DNA of 64,000 bases from Parvibaculaceae bacterium (lineage in GTDB: Bacteria > Pseudomonadota > Alphaproteobacteria > Parvibaculales > Parvibaculaceae), in assembly GCA_019636015.1 (NCBI GenBank), contig JAHBYJ010000001.1, positions 62,001-126,000 on the forward strand, in the 5' to 3' direction. The notes beneath the pieces were generated by a model that saw nothing but the letters and a program-made list of their open reading frames with translations, was not told the origin of the DNA and ran no database searches. A program made the position numbers and the translations under genes. Positions 7,645 through 15,741 of the stretch are shown here, piece after piece. Position 1 is the first letter of the stretch. The number at the start of each line of letters is the position of its first letter.

Positions 7645-9159
7645 CTATTCAGCGATGATCTTGTAGCGCCGTCCCGCGACGACCTGTTCGCCGGAGGCGA
7701 GACCGTTGAGGACCTTGAACCGATCGGCCTTGTGCTCCGAATGGATCATGCGCTGCGAAAGCGATGCAATACTGTCGCCCGACCGCGCAGTGAGGAGACG
7801 CAACCGCAGGGGTTTCACCGCCTTGGCCTCTGCCGCTGAAATCCTGCGGAAGCTCCGCGCCGTTTCCTGCAGGGCGGGCATATATTTCGCTCCGCTTTGC
7901 GGCAGGGTGCCGAGAATGAAACGGCCCACCTGATCGGACGAGAACTCGATGGCAACGAGCCGCGCATCGTAATCGCCGATCCGGGTCGGCGCGGCAGCAG
8001 CCTTCATGCCGTTGATGGTGAACCGCTCGACGGCGCCGATCCGCACACCGGCCGCCCAGGTGCCGCTCAGATAGCTGCCGATCTCGTCGCCCGGCGCCTT
8101 CTTTCCCATATCGAACTTTGCAATCGACCGCTCGGGACCCTGCATCGTGACGGCGGTGGCGCCGTTGACGATGACGAACCCGGGCGGCGCCTCGAAGGCG
8201 AAGCGGAGTTCGGGATGGATGAACAGCCTGTCCCGGACAATGCCCTGCGAAGGATTGTCGCCGTAAAGCATGCCGTTTATGGCGGAGAGGAAAGTATCCC
8301 TGTCGCGCGCGCCGCCACCCGGGCGAATGCCCGTCTCGCGCGCATGGGCGAGCGCTGCCTCGACGCGCGCGGGTGTCGCTGGATGGCTGGCGAGCCAGTT
8401 CGTCTGAGTACCGTCGCGCTGCACGCCGCGAAGTTTCGCTTCGAGCGCCTCGTTCGCGCCCATCGATTCAAGAAAATCCGCAGCCGAATAGGGATCGTAC
8501 CCTGCGCCGGCGAGATAACGGATGCCGAGCATGTCGGCTTCATATTCCTGGTCGCGGGAATAATTGGCGAGGAAACCCTGGCCGCCAAGTCCGAAAGCCT
8601 GATTGAGGGCCTGGCTGCCAACCACGGCGCCGAGCACAGCGCCGAGAATGGACGTGCCGACCGCCGCCGTATGGCGTTGCGCCGAGTGGCGCGCAGCGAC
8701 ATGACCGATCTCATGGCCGATCACGCTTGCGAGCTCCGCTTCGTCGTTTGCCAGCGCAATCAACCCGCGCGTGACATAGACATAGCCGCCCGGTAGCGCA
8801 AAGGCGTTGATCGCGGGCGTGTCGAGAACCGTCACGCGATAGGGCTCATCGGGCCGGTTCGTCGCGCGGACGATCCGCGAGGTGACGCCCGCTACATAGG
8901 CGCCGAGTTTTTCATCGCCATAGGCGCCGCCAAAGGCCTTGAGAATTTTGGGATGAAGCTCGGCGCCCGCTCTCGCCTCGTCGGCAGGCGACATGATCGG
9001 TGCGATCTGGCGCGCGCCGGTGGCCGGGTTGGTCGTGCAGGCCGCAAGCGCAAGGAAACCTGCCATGGCGGCCGCGCATGCGAGGAATGAGCGGATCGTC
9101 CCCCGGATCGGGAATGACATCCGGGCGGAAACCCGTGTGGCTCCGGCATGCGGCATCAC
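7645..9159 (-). CDS. M48-family metalloprotease lipoprotein with C-terminal LysM-like domain
   Basis: 504-residue exported zinc protease. A lipoprotein signal ends in LALAAC (lipobox). The catalytic HEIGH motif and RHSAQRH follow in the first third, as in BepA/YfgC and LoiP. The last 50 residues (LTARSGDSIASLSQRM ... AGRRYKIIAE) look like a LysM domain. It probably acts in the periplasm on misfolded outer-membrane proteins. GTG at 9159 has AGGA 7 bases upstream inside the end of the nuclease gene; ATG at 9120 gives a more usual signal peptide but no ribosome binding site. It ends the minus-strand run LuxR, nuclease, protease. Confidence 0.88.
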   Translation of the reverse strand: MMPHAGATRVSARMSFPIRGTIRSFLACAAAMAGFLALAACTTNPATGARQIAPIMSPADEARAGAELHPKILKAFGGAYGDEKLGAYVAGVTSRIVRATNRPDEPYRVTVLDTPAINAFALPGGYVYVTRGLIALANDEAELASVIGHEIGHVAARHSAQRHTAAVGTSILGAVLGAVVGSQALNQAFGLGGQGFLANYSRDQEYEADMLGIRYLAGAGYDPYSAADFLESMGANEALEAKLRGVQRDGTQTNWLASHPATPARVEAALAHARETGIRPGGGARDRDTFLSAINGMLYGDNPSQGIVRDRLFIHPELRFAFEAPPGFVIVNGATAVTMQGPERSIAKFDMGKKAPGDEIGSYLSGTWAAGVRIGAVERFTINGMKAAAAPTRIGDYDARLVAIEFSSDQVGRFILGTLPQSGAKYMPALQETARSFRRISAAEAKAVKPLRLRLLTARSGDSIASLSQRMIHSEHKADRFKVLNGLASGEQVVAGRRYKIIAE

Positions 9160-9162
9160 GTT

Positions 9163-10125
9163 TCAGTCCTGCCTGTCGAGAAACTCGATCTGCTCGGGAT
9201 GTGTGACGACAATTTCCGGTCCATTGTTCCGGCCAATCCAGCCGCGCACCCGGATGGTCCGCGCCGCCAGGCGCTCAAGCGATGGCGCCGTTCCACCTTC
9301 CGCCTCAAGCAGCGCCACCCATGATTCGTCCTTCCGGAAAAGCCTAACGTCGCGCTCCTGTACTGTCACCGTGAAGTCCGATCGATAGTCTTCGCCGAAA
9401 TTGAGATAGAGCCGGCCACGAACAAGCGCCGCTTGTTGCACTTTACCCTCAACGAGTTCGAACCGGCCGGCATGCCGGTTGAGGCCGGCAACATCGGACC
9501 CATCGCGGATCGCATAGAACGGATCCTGCCATATGCCCAGGCCGGCCGACCGCGCTTGCCGTTCGGCGGCGAGAAGCTGCTCCGCACAGGCCCGATTGTC
9601 GGGAAAGGTATAGACCCGGGCGAGCCCCTCATTCAGCATCGCTTGCTGCAGCCAGACTTCTCCGCCAGCGCGCGCGACAAAGGCGTGCGCGAGCACACGG
9701 CCATGGCGGTCCAGCCTGGCGCCGCCGTAGCGTAGCGAAACGGTCTCGCCCTCGGCCATTTCCGTCAGCCGCTCCTTAGCCTCGCCGGAGAGCGGCCATG
9801 GTTCGAAGCCTGCGCTCCCGAGGGGCAGCTTCGGCGCCTGAATACCCTTGAGGCGCACTTCCCGCCCATCGTCGAGGACCACCGTATCGCCATCGACAAT
9901 ACCGGTTACGACCGCGGCCTCTCCCTGCTCGAGCCGGCAGCCTTCATCGGGGAGAACGGCGCCGGGCGCAGTGCGCTCCTGCGCTGCGGCAGAAGTATCG
10001 TCCGCTGCCTTGCCGGAAGTGGAAATGAAGATCGGCGAAAGAAGCCATGCCGTGAACGCCGCGAGGAGAAGCCCCTTCGCGCCGCGACACCCGAAAGGAA
10101 CGCGCCCTGGACCCAGCTTGCTCAG
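9163..10125 (-). CDS. Thermonuclease-fold (SNase-like) protein, apparent CTG start
   Basis: 320 residues. An N-terminal hydrophobic segment (GLLLAAFTAWLLSPIFIST) predicts export or anchoring. The staphylococcal-nuclease fold is seen as VDGDT, EVRLKGIQAPK and RLDRHGRVLAH. Asp21 and the two arginines of SNase are kept, but the positions of Asp40 and catalytic Glu43 are Gln and Lys (IQAPK), so nuclease activity is doubtful. No ATG, GTG or TTG exists between the LuxR stop and the hydrophobic segment. CTG at 10123-10125, overlapping that stop, lies 7 bases after a strong AGAGGAGG. I take this as the start, coupled to LuxR translation. Confidence 0.8.
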   Translation of the reverse strand: MSKLGPGRVPFGCRGAKGLLLAAFTAWLLSPIFISTSGKAADDTSAAAQERTAPGAVLPDEGCRLEQGEAAVVTGIVDGDTVVLDDGREVRLKGIQAPKLPLGSAGFEPWPLSGEAKERLTEMAEGETVSLRYGGARLDRHGRVLAHAFVARAGGEVWLQQAMLNEGLARVYTFPDNRACAEQLLAAERQARSAGLGIWQDPFYAIRDGSDVAGLNRHAGRFELVEGKVQQAALVRGRLYLNFGEDYRSDFTVTVQERDVRLFRKDESWVALLEAEGGTAPSLERLAARTIRVRGWIGRNNGPEIVVTHPEQIEFLDRQD

Positions 10126-10775
10126 CCCGGCGCCTCCTCTGTGCGCAAGTCCTGCGCACGAAGCGCAATGATCGCCGCTTCCGTCCGGTTGCGGACGCCG
10201 AGCGCCTGCAGGATCGCATTGACGTGCAGTTTGACGGTCGCGATGGAAATGCCGAGCACGCGCGCAATTTCCTGGTTCGACCGGCCCTTTCCGATTTCGG
10301 CGAGCACATCCCGCTGGCGCGGCGTGAGCTTGTGGTGGCTCGCCGCGGCGAAGGAATGCGGCGCTTCGGCGAAACCTTCCACCTGAGGGGCGAGCAATAT
10401 GTCCGGGACGTATCGACCGCCCATTTCGACGAGACGGAGCGCGCTTTCGGCGAGATTGACGCCAAGCGTTTTCGGAATGAACCCGGCAACGCCGATATCC
10501 ATCACATCGCGCACGAAGCCGGGCGACAGGCGATCGCTGAACACAACGATGCGCGCACTGGTCCGCGAGGCGAAATCCGCCAGCGCATCGAGTTCCGCCG
10601 GTGCCGTCGGATTGCCGATGTCGACAAGCGCGAGAGAATAATCGCTTCCGCCGGCCAGCGCCGCATTGCGCAGACCTGCGCCGAGCTTGAGATCGCAACC
10701 GGGATAAAGCCGGTTCACTATGGAGGAAAGCCCTTCGCAGAAGATTGGCTGCTCGCCCATGACAAGAATGCGCAT
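10122..10775 (-). CDS. LuxR/NarL-type response regulator
   Basis: 217 residues. An N-terminal receiver domain has the phospho-acceptor Asp in LALVDIGN, the switch residue in VVFSDR and Lys in GFIPKT. A C-terminal LuxR helix-turn-helix reads LTPRQRDVLAEIGKGRSNQEIARVLGIS (in parts) and TVKLHVNAIL. It should be a phosphorylation-controlled transcription factor; no histidine kinase is adjacent. ATG at 10775 has GGGAGG 5 bases upstream. Its stop overlaps the start of the nuclease-fold gene, so the two are co-translated. Target genes are unknown. Confidence 0.88.
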   Translation of the reverse strand: MRILVMGEQPIFCEGLSSIVNRLYPGCDLKLGAGLRNAALAGGSDYSLALVDIGNPTAPAELDALADFASRTSARIVVFSDRLSPGFVRDVMDIGVAGFIPKTLGVNLAESALRLVEMGGRYVPDILLAPQVEGFAEAPHSFAAASHHKLTPRQRDVLAEIGKGRSNQEIARVLGISIATVKLHVNAILQALGVRNRTEAAIIALRAQDLRTEEAPG

Positions 10776-11034
10776 CACAGCCTCCCGCTGTTGCAGCGAA
10801 ACAGGCTGTCAGGTCCGGCAGATGCCGCGCGGTGCCTCGAGCAAGCCGAAAGATGAATCATACAACCCATATCAACCTTTGAGCGTATGACTACACATTT
10901 AGACCTAATCATTGCGGAAGGCAAAATTCTCCCGCGAGTCCTTGACCTTCCGGAGATTGCGGCCGTCGCGGACCTGACGTAGGTTGCGCGGCACATGGGG
11001 GCCTCGCCGGTGCGGCGCGCGTCCCTGTCGGGAT

Positions 11035-11111
11035 GGCCCCGTAGCTCAGCTGGATAGAGCACAGGATTCCTAATCCTGGGGTCGCGCGTTCGAATCGCGC
11101 CGGGGTCACCA
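11035..11111 (+). tRNA. tRNA-Arg (anticodon CCU)
   Basis: 77 bases with a full cloverleaf. Acceptor strands GGCCCCG and CGGGGTC, anticodon stem CAGGA/TCCTG with loop TTCCTAA giving anticodon CCT at 11069-11071, T-loop GTTCGAATC, and an encoded CCA at 11109-11111. It reads AGG codons. It stands alone between the divergent LuxR operon and the S24-type regulator. Confidence 0.97.
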
Positions 11112-11264
11112 TCTCCCTGCGAGCCGCGACCGGCGCAAACCGACGCCCGGCAAGGCCCACTGCCACCAACACGGACGGAAAGCACCTTCACTGGGCAAGG
11201 CTTCGATTGGCGCATTAGACCCCCCACTGGTATAACTTTGTTGGTAGCGGCTAGGCACAAGATA

Positions 11265-11300
11265 CAAAGATATCTTTGCATTAGTCAACAAGATTTCTTG
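11265..11300. promoter_or_regulatory. Two related palindromes, operator candidates for the S24-type regulator
   Basis: CAAAGATATCTTTG at 11265-11278 is a perfect 14-base palindrome. CAAGATTTCTTG at 11289-11300 is a perfect inverted repeat with a 2-base spacer and closely related arms. Centres are about 23 bases apart, roughly two helical turns, within an AT-rich patch 80-115 bases before the regulator's start. This is what cooperative autoregulation by a dimeric HTH protein looks like. The palindromes are seen directly; the binding protein is inferred. Confidence 0.5.
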
Positions 11301-11381
11301 GTATTCGGACTTAATCTTCTTGGCCAGGTCGTTTCTCGAACATAAAGGCGGAAAACCGGGCCTTTCGGGCCGGTGCGGCGA

Positions 11382-12104
11382 ATGACCGTCCCCCTCCGCC
11401 TCAGCGAAATACGCAAGTTCCTTGGTCTTTCGCAAAAGGACATGGGACGCCGGGTCGGTGTTTCCGGCACGACCTGGCAGAATTACGAGCTCGAAAACGC
11501 CTCGCCCAACGCCCATGTCCTCGCCCGCCTCTCCTCGGAGGGTTTCGACATCAACTGGGTGCTGACGGGCGAAGGGGCGATGCGCGCCAGCGAAGAGGCG
11601 CCCGACGGAAGGCCCGCCGGCTTCTCCGAACTGGGAGCCCGCGACCTCGGGCGGGGCGAACTCGGCGGCGACGGACGGCACGTTCTTGTGCCGCGCCTCA
11701 CACTCCGGACCCTGGAAGATGAGGCCGGGCGGCGCATGACGGCGGAAGACCGCTCGCTGTTCGAGGCCCTTTCCTTCCGCCGCGACTTCATCGAGCGGGA
11801 CTTGAAGGCGGAACCGGCAAAGCTGATCGCCATCGAGGCGCCAGACGATGCCATGCTGCCGACGATCGCCCCGGGCGACCTGCTGCTCGCCGACATATCC
11901 GAACCGAAACTGCGCGGCAGCGGCATTCATGTGCTTGCGAGCCGCGGCGCGCTGATGGTGAGGCGGCTTCAGGTGAGGATCGACGGCGGTGTGACCGTGT
12001 CGAGCGACAATGCCGCGCGCTATCCCGCCGAAGAGATTGAGCCGGACGCGCTTGGCAGGGTAAAGATCATCGGTCGCGTGATCTGGCGCGGCGGACGTCT
12101 CTAG
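11382..12104 (+). CDS. XRE/S24-type (LexA/CI-like) regulator lacking the Ser-Lys dyad
   Basis: 240 residues from ATG 11382 (a GTG at 11373 is possible; neither has a clear ribosome binding site). Residues 1-60 form an XRE helix-turn-helix (LRLSEIRKFLGLSQKDMGRRVGVS, in parts; TWQNYE). Residues about 140-235 match the S24 peptidase fold of phage repressors: PTIAPGDLLLADI and VSSDNARYP-like strands. The nucleophile Ser is Ala157 (DDAMLPT) and the Lys position is Arg194 (MVRRL), so self-cleavage is not expected. It may respond to something other than RecA. No phage structural genes are near; it sits beside tRNA-Arg. Confidence 0.82.
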   Translation: MTVPLRLSEIRKFLGLSQKDMGRRVGVSGTTWQNYELENASPNAHVLARLSSEGFDINWVLTGEGAMRASEEAPDGRPAGFSELGARDLGRGELGGDGRHVLVPRLTLRTLEDEAGRRMTAEDRSLFEALSFRRDFIERDLKAEPAKLIAIEAPDDAMLPTIAPGDLLLADISEPKLRGSGIHVLASRGALMVRRLQVRIDGGVTVSSDNAARYPAEEIEPDALGRVKIIGRVIWRGGRL

Positions 12105-12127
12105 AGCAGACCGGAAACCGCGCCGCG

Positions 12128-13096
12128 ATGACCAAAGCCGCCAATGCCGCCTTCGCAGCCGATGCGAAAACCATTCTCGTCATCAAGCACGGCGCCTTCG
12201 GCGACGTGATCCAGGCGGATGGCGCGCTGCGCGACATCCGTGAAAACCATCCGGCTGCGTTCATCGCCATTCTCACCACCCGACCCTATCGCGCGCTCCT
12301 TGAACGCTGCCCTCATGTGGACGAGGTGATGGTCGATGAGCGTGCGCCGCGCTGGCGCCTTGACCGGATGCTGGCATTGAGAAAGACCCTGCGGGGACGC
12401 GGATTCGATATGGTCTACGACCTGCAGAATTCGCCGCGCACGGCTTTCTATTACCGCTGGATGCTGAAGGATTGCCGCTGGTCCGGCACGGCGAGGGGCT
12501 GCAGCCATCCGCACCGCGCGAAGGATCCGAAGAAAATCCGCACGCTCGACCGGCTGGCAGGCCAGCTTGAGGATGCAGGCCTCACCATCCGCCACACGCG
12601 CAAGCCCGACGTCTCATGGCTCGCCGACGATGCGAGTACCCTTCTCGAAAAGATGGGCGTGACAAAGCCTTATATCGTGCTGGTGCCGGGCTGCTCGGCG
12701 CGCCACCCGCAAAAGCGCTGGCCGCATTATGCGGCCTTGGCGGAACGCTTGATCGCGGCGGGACATGAAATCGTGCTGGCGCCGGGGCCCGATGAAATCG
12801 AGCTTGCAAGGTCGATCCCCGGCATCTGCATCGAGAAGACGAACTGGATGGAGCTTGCGGGCATATTGAAGCGCGCGCGCTTCGTGATCGGCAACGATAC
12901 GGGACCGAGCCACCTGGCTGCCCATCTCGGCACGCCGGGTCTCGCGCTTTTCGGCTCGCATATGCCGGCTGAACGCACCGGCATCGTCCGCGAGAATTTC
13001 GGCGCTATCGAAGTCGACGATCTCGCCGCTCTATCCGTCGACCGCGTTTATGAGGAAGCGATCAGCCGGATCGGCGCTCACTCGAACTCGGTATAG
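12128..13096 (+). CDS. Glycosyltransferase family 9 (ADP-heptose:LPS heptosyltransferase-like)
   Basis: 322 residues with the two Rossmann halves of GT9 enzymes. The N-terminal loop VIKHGAFGDVIQADGALRDIR and the C-terminal donor-site signature GNDTGPSHLAAHLGTPGLAL (in part) ... FGSH are characteristic. Such enzymes transfer heptose from ADP-heptose to the lipopolysaccharide inner core at the cytosolic face of the inner membrane. It starts 23 bases after the S24-type regulator and may be co-transcribed. Its 3' end overlaps the convergent DUF6165 gene by 19 bases. Acceptor position (I, II or other) cannot be decided. Confidence 0.88.
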   Translation: MTKAANAAFAADAKTILVIKHGAFGDVIQADGALRDIRENHPAAFIAILTTRPYRALLERCPHVDEVMVDERAPRWRLDRMLALRKTLRGRGFDMVYDLQNSPRTAFYYRWMLKDCRWSGTARGCSHPHRAKDPKKIRTLDRLAGQLEDAGLTIRHTRKPDVSWLADDASTLLEKMGVTKPYIVLVPGCSARHPQKRWPHYAALAERLIAAGHEIVLAPGPDEIELARSIPGICIEKTNWMELAGILKRARFVIGNDTGPSHLAAHLGTPGLALFGSHMPAERTGIVRENFGAIEVDDLAALSVDRVYEEAISRIGAHSNSV

Positions 13097-13485
13097 GATT
13101 TTTCCTCGATGATGGACGATCCCGTGAGGAGGTTGATCTCCTTCTTGATCGCCGCGCGCTTGTCATTCTGCTTGTAGACCGAGCGCGCAAGCTCGATGAA
13201 GGCCGGGCCGAAATCCTTGTCCGCCTCGCATTGGCGGATATCGTCCTCGATCACCCAGAGCGCCTCGTTGACCGCCTTGAGCTCGCCTTCGAGCCGGCGC
13301 AGCTCCGCGCTGTCGGCGAGATTGGCCTTGCGCGCCTCTTCGAGCACCGCAAGCTCATGCCGCACATTGGCAAGCTTCGCCGCATCCGACATGCGCTCCG
13401 ACTTGATGTTCAGAATGGTGATCTTGTCGATAAGCTCGCCGGGACCGACCTCGATCATGACGGGCTTGGCTTCTTTCTGGGACAT
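13078..13485 (-). CDS. DUF6165 family protein
   Basis: 135 residues beginning MSQKEAKPVMIEVGPGELIDKITIL; charged, mostly helical, with no signal peptide or membrane segment. It matches the conserved small DUF6165 family often found beside LPS glycosyltransferase genes. The helical repeats around ELRRLEGELKAVNEALWVIEDD suggest a coiled coil. ATG at 13485 has GGAG 5 bases upstream; an upstream in-frame start would add five residues. It converges on, and overlaps, the heptosyltransferase. Function is unknown. Confidence 0.82.
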   Translation of the reverse strand: MSQKEAKPVMIEVGPGELIDKITILNIKSERMSDAAKLANVRHELAVLEEARKANLADSAELRRLEGELKAVNEALWVIEDDIRQCEADKDFGPAFIELARSVYKQNDKRAAIKKEINLLTGSSIIEEKSYTEFE

Positions 13486-13652
13486 GTCGGCTCCGGCCAA
13501 TGTGACGAAACCCGCCTGCTATAGCGCAAGGCGAGGCTCCGTGTCATCCATGGCGGACGCACCTGCCCTCCCCAGCCCCGAATAAATCCTTGCGGAGGGG
13601 GCCTCCGGCGCTGAAAATCTTCCTTCCCGAAGCCGCGAAAATCGCGAGGCCG

Positions 13653-13991
13653 ATGTCCTTCATCTCGAGATTGCTCGACCAGTTGCGCGGTAGCGACATG
13701 CCGGAGCTTCGCCATGCCGCGCGTTCTGCCTCGCCCACCCTGATGGTCGAGATCGGCGGCTATGCCCACAAGGCGCGCGACTGGTCGGCGGGCGGCGCCT
13801 GCATCGAGGGCTTCGCCGAGGCCGTCGTCATCGGCAATATCCTGAGCGGCCATCTCTATTGGGCAAACGACAGGCGGCGCCTCTCTTTCGCGGCGGAGGT
13901 GATGCGGCTCGACCCCGGCGGCGCGCTGGCGCTGCGCTGGCTCGACCTGCCGCTGGCGATCCAGCAGGAGATGGAAGCGCATATCGGCTGA
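13653..13991 (+). CDS. Small PilZ-like protein
   Basis: 112 residues from ATG 13653 (MSFISRLLDQLRG); longer in-frame starts lack support. The core HKARDWSAGGACIEGF fits the D/N-x-S-x-x-G motif of PilZ domains, followed by the beta-strand pattern expected (VIGNILSGHLYW, RRLSFAAEVMRLDPGGALALRWLD in parts). The RxxxR part of the cyclic-di-GMP site is not obvious, so ligand binding is uncertain. It lies alone between the divergent DUF6165 gene and the enoyl-CoA hydratase. The PilZ call is by motif only. Confidence 0.6.
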   Translation: MSFISRLLDQLRGSDMPELRHAARSASPTLMVEIGGYAHKARDWSAGGACIEGFAEAVVIGNILSGHLYWANDRRRLSFAAEVMRLDPGGALALRWLDLPLAIQQEMEAHIG

Positions 13992-14070
13992 GCCCGCCGC
14001 TGCGTCAGTTGCGTGGCGCCCGCCACGGGCTAGGCTCTCTCCCAAAGAAACCGGAAAAGGGAGAGACGAC

Positions 14071-14880
14071 ATGGCCTACAAGACGCTCATCGTGAAGAAG
14101 GAAGGCGCGGTCGACTGGGTGACGCTGAACCGCCCGGACGCACTCAACGCGATGAACCCCGAACTCGTGGACGAGCTGCAGGATTATTTCGGCAGGCTCT
14201 ATACGGACCATTCCGTCCGCATCGTCGTGCTGAAGGGCGCGGGCCGCGCCTTCTGCGCCGGGCTCGACCTCAAGGAACGCTCGAACAGGCCGGATGCCGA
14301 CGCGACAAGCGGCAGCCCGCAATCGGGCCTCGTCGCGCAGCGCCGCATCAGCGAGATCGTGATGCGCATGCGCCGCTGCCCGCAGGCGATCGTCTCGCTC
14401 ATCCACGGGCCGGCCTGCGGCGGCGGCTTCGCGCTGGCGCTCGCCTCCGATATCCGCATCGCGGGCACGAGCGCGCGCATGAACGCCGCCTTCATCCGCA
14501 TCGGGCTTTCCGCCTGCGATATCGGCGTGAGCTACTTCCTGCCGCGGCTTGTCGGCGTTTCGGTTGCGAGCGAATTGATGATGACCGGCCGCTTCATCAA
14601 TGCCGAACGCGCCGAGCACGTGGGCCTTGTTTCGGAAGTGGTGCCGGACGAGAAGCTCGAAGAGGCGGCCGTGCCTTACATCGAGGAGATGCTGACGACA
14701 TCGCCGCTAGGCCTGCGCCTCACCAAGGAATGCCTCAACATGTCGGTCGATGCGGGAAGCCTCGAAGCCGCGGTGGCCATGGAGGACCGGAACCAGATCC
14801 TCTGCGCGCAAACGAGCGATTTCCGCGAGGGCATCTCGGCCTTTCTCGGCAAGCGCAAGCCCGCCTACACGAACAGCTGA
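14071..14880 (+). CDS. Enoyl-CoA hydratase/isomerase family protein
   Basis: 269-residue crotonase-fold enzyme. The first oxyanion-hole loop is GAGRAFCAGLDLKE and the second is HGPACGGGFALALASDIRIAG. It should hydrate or isomerise a 2-enoyl-CoA in beta-oxidation or a related pathway. A catalytic Glu equivalent to rat Glu144 is not obvious at the expected place (FIRIGLSACDIGVSYFLPR), so an isomerase or other crotonase reaction is possible. Start ATG follows GGGAGAG. A perfect 30-base palindrome follows the stop. Confidence 0.88.
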   Translation: MAYKTLIVKKEGAVDWVTLNRPDALNAMNPELVDELQDYFGRLYTDHSVRIVVLKGAGRAFCAGLDLKERSNRPDADATSGSPQSGLVAQRRISEIVMRMRRCPQAIVSLIHGPACGGGFALALASDIRIAGTSARMNAAFIRIGLSACDIGVSYFLPRLVGVSVASELMMTGRFINAERAEHVGLVSEVVPDEKLEEAAVPYIEEMLTTSPLGLRLTKECLNMSVDAGSLEAAVAMEDRNQILCAQTSDFREGISAFLGKRKPAYTNS

Positions 14881-14888
14881 AAACGAAA

Positions 14889-14918
14889 CGGCCGCTTCGC
14901 GAATTCGCGAAGCGGCCG
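14889..14918. terminator. Perfect 30-base palindrome, bidirectional terminator
   Basis: CGGCCGCTTCGCG, central AATT and CGCGAAGCGGCCG form an uninterrupted palindrome between the convergent hydratase and outer-membrane protein genes. There is no long T run, but position and stem strength suggest that it ends transcription from both sides. Confidence 0.7.
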
Positions 14919-14940
14919 CTCCCCACACTTTCCCCTCGGA

Positions 14941-15483
14941 TCAGAAGGAGAAGACGAGCTGCGCGCTGAGCTCGTTCACCCGGTCTGAATCGAGATCGTA
15001 ATGCGTCCATTCGGTACGGACCGACATGTTCTCGGACACCGCGAAATCGGCGCCCGCGCCGCCGAGCCAGGAAAGCTCGCGGCCCGAACCGACATCGTCG
15101 TAATTGTGCAGACCGCCCTTGCCATAGAGCGCGACATTGTTCGCGACCGGGAAGGAAACGAGAAGCTCCGCACCATAGGTGTCGACGCTGTCGGTCACGC
15201 CGCCGACCGAGATGTCGGCAAGATCGGCATAGAAAGCCTGCACCGCGAGATACTGATTGAGACGCCAGCCGGCCATGCCGCGCCAGGTCCAGTCGTCGTC
15301 ATTGCGCGACCAGCCCCAGCCGAGACCGCCACCGACATAAAGGCCGGTCTGGAATGCCGTCTGGTTGTAGAGCGTGCCCTGACCCGTGGTGCCCTGACCG
15401 GACTGCGCTGCCGCGCCCGTGGCAAAACCGGCGAGACCCATCGCGAGCCCGGCTGTGCAGAGAAGTCGTGTTGCGTTTTTCAT
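14941..15483 (-). CDS. Outer-membrane beta-barrel protein (OmpA/porin-like, 8-stranded)
   Basis: 180 residues with a signal peptide (MKNATRLLCTAGLAMGLAGFA..., cleavage near GAAAQS). The mature part alternates hydrophobic and polar residues as in small beta barrels: GLYVGGGLGWGWS, WTWRGMAGWRLNQY, AELLVSFPV, WLGGAGADFAV, and it ends in Phe (AQLVFSF), the usual signal for the BAM complex. No periplasmic peptidoglycan-binding domain follows. Its role, whether adhesion, stability or transport of small compounds, cannot be stated. It is preceded by an unusual 258-base gap. Confidence 0.85.
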   Translation of the reverse strand: MKNATRLLCTAGLAMGLAGFATGAAAQSGQGTTGQGTLYNQTAFQTGLYVGGGLGWGWSRNDDDWTWRGMAGWRLNQYLAVQAFYADLADISVGGVTDSVDTYGAELLVSFPVANNVALYGKGGLHNYDDVGSGRELSWLGGAGADFAVSENMSVRTEWTHYDLDSDRVNELSAQLVFSF

Positions 15484-15616
15484 TCATGAGCCTCGTTGAG
15501 AGAATGTCCAAGGCCCCCTTCACCCGCCGACAAGATGTTCGACCTGTTGCATTCGCGCAAGAAAAAGCGGCGCCCGCTTCCTGCCCGATTGTCGCCGCAA
15601 TTGAAGAAAGCCTTGT

Positions 15617-15737
15617 GGCACAAGCACTTTTCGCAACAAGAAATTATGGGAAGAGCCGCGCGATGCACCGATCGTCGCGGCGCGTGTCTTTCGCGCAACA
15701 ATTTGTGTGAACAAGAGTGAGAAGAAGTGCTTGTGCC
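15617..15737. repeat. Inverted repeat enclosing about 95 bases (possible structured RNA)
   Basis: GGCACAAGCACTT at 15617-15629 is exactly complementary to AAGTGCTTGTGCC at 15725-15737; allowing G-U pairs the stem extends a few more bases on each side. The enclosed segment has a GC-rich inner pairing (CGCGA with TCGCG). It lies between the thioesterase stop and the outer-membrane protein start, both on the minus strand. No known RNA family was recognised. Confidence 0.4.
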
Positions 15738-15741
15738 GCAG

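Noticed and set aside
11035..12104. Prophage or genomic island at tRNA-Arg
   Set aside because: Only a repressor-like gene is present; no integrase, structural gene or repeat of the tRNA 3' end was found.
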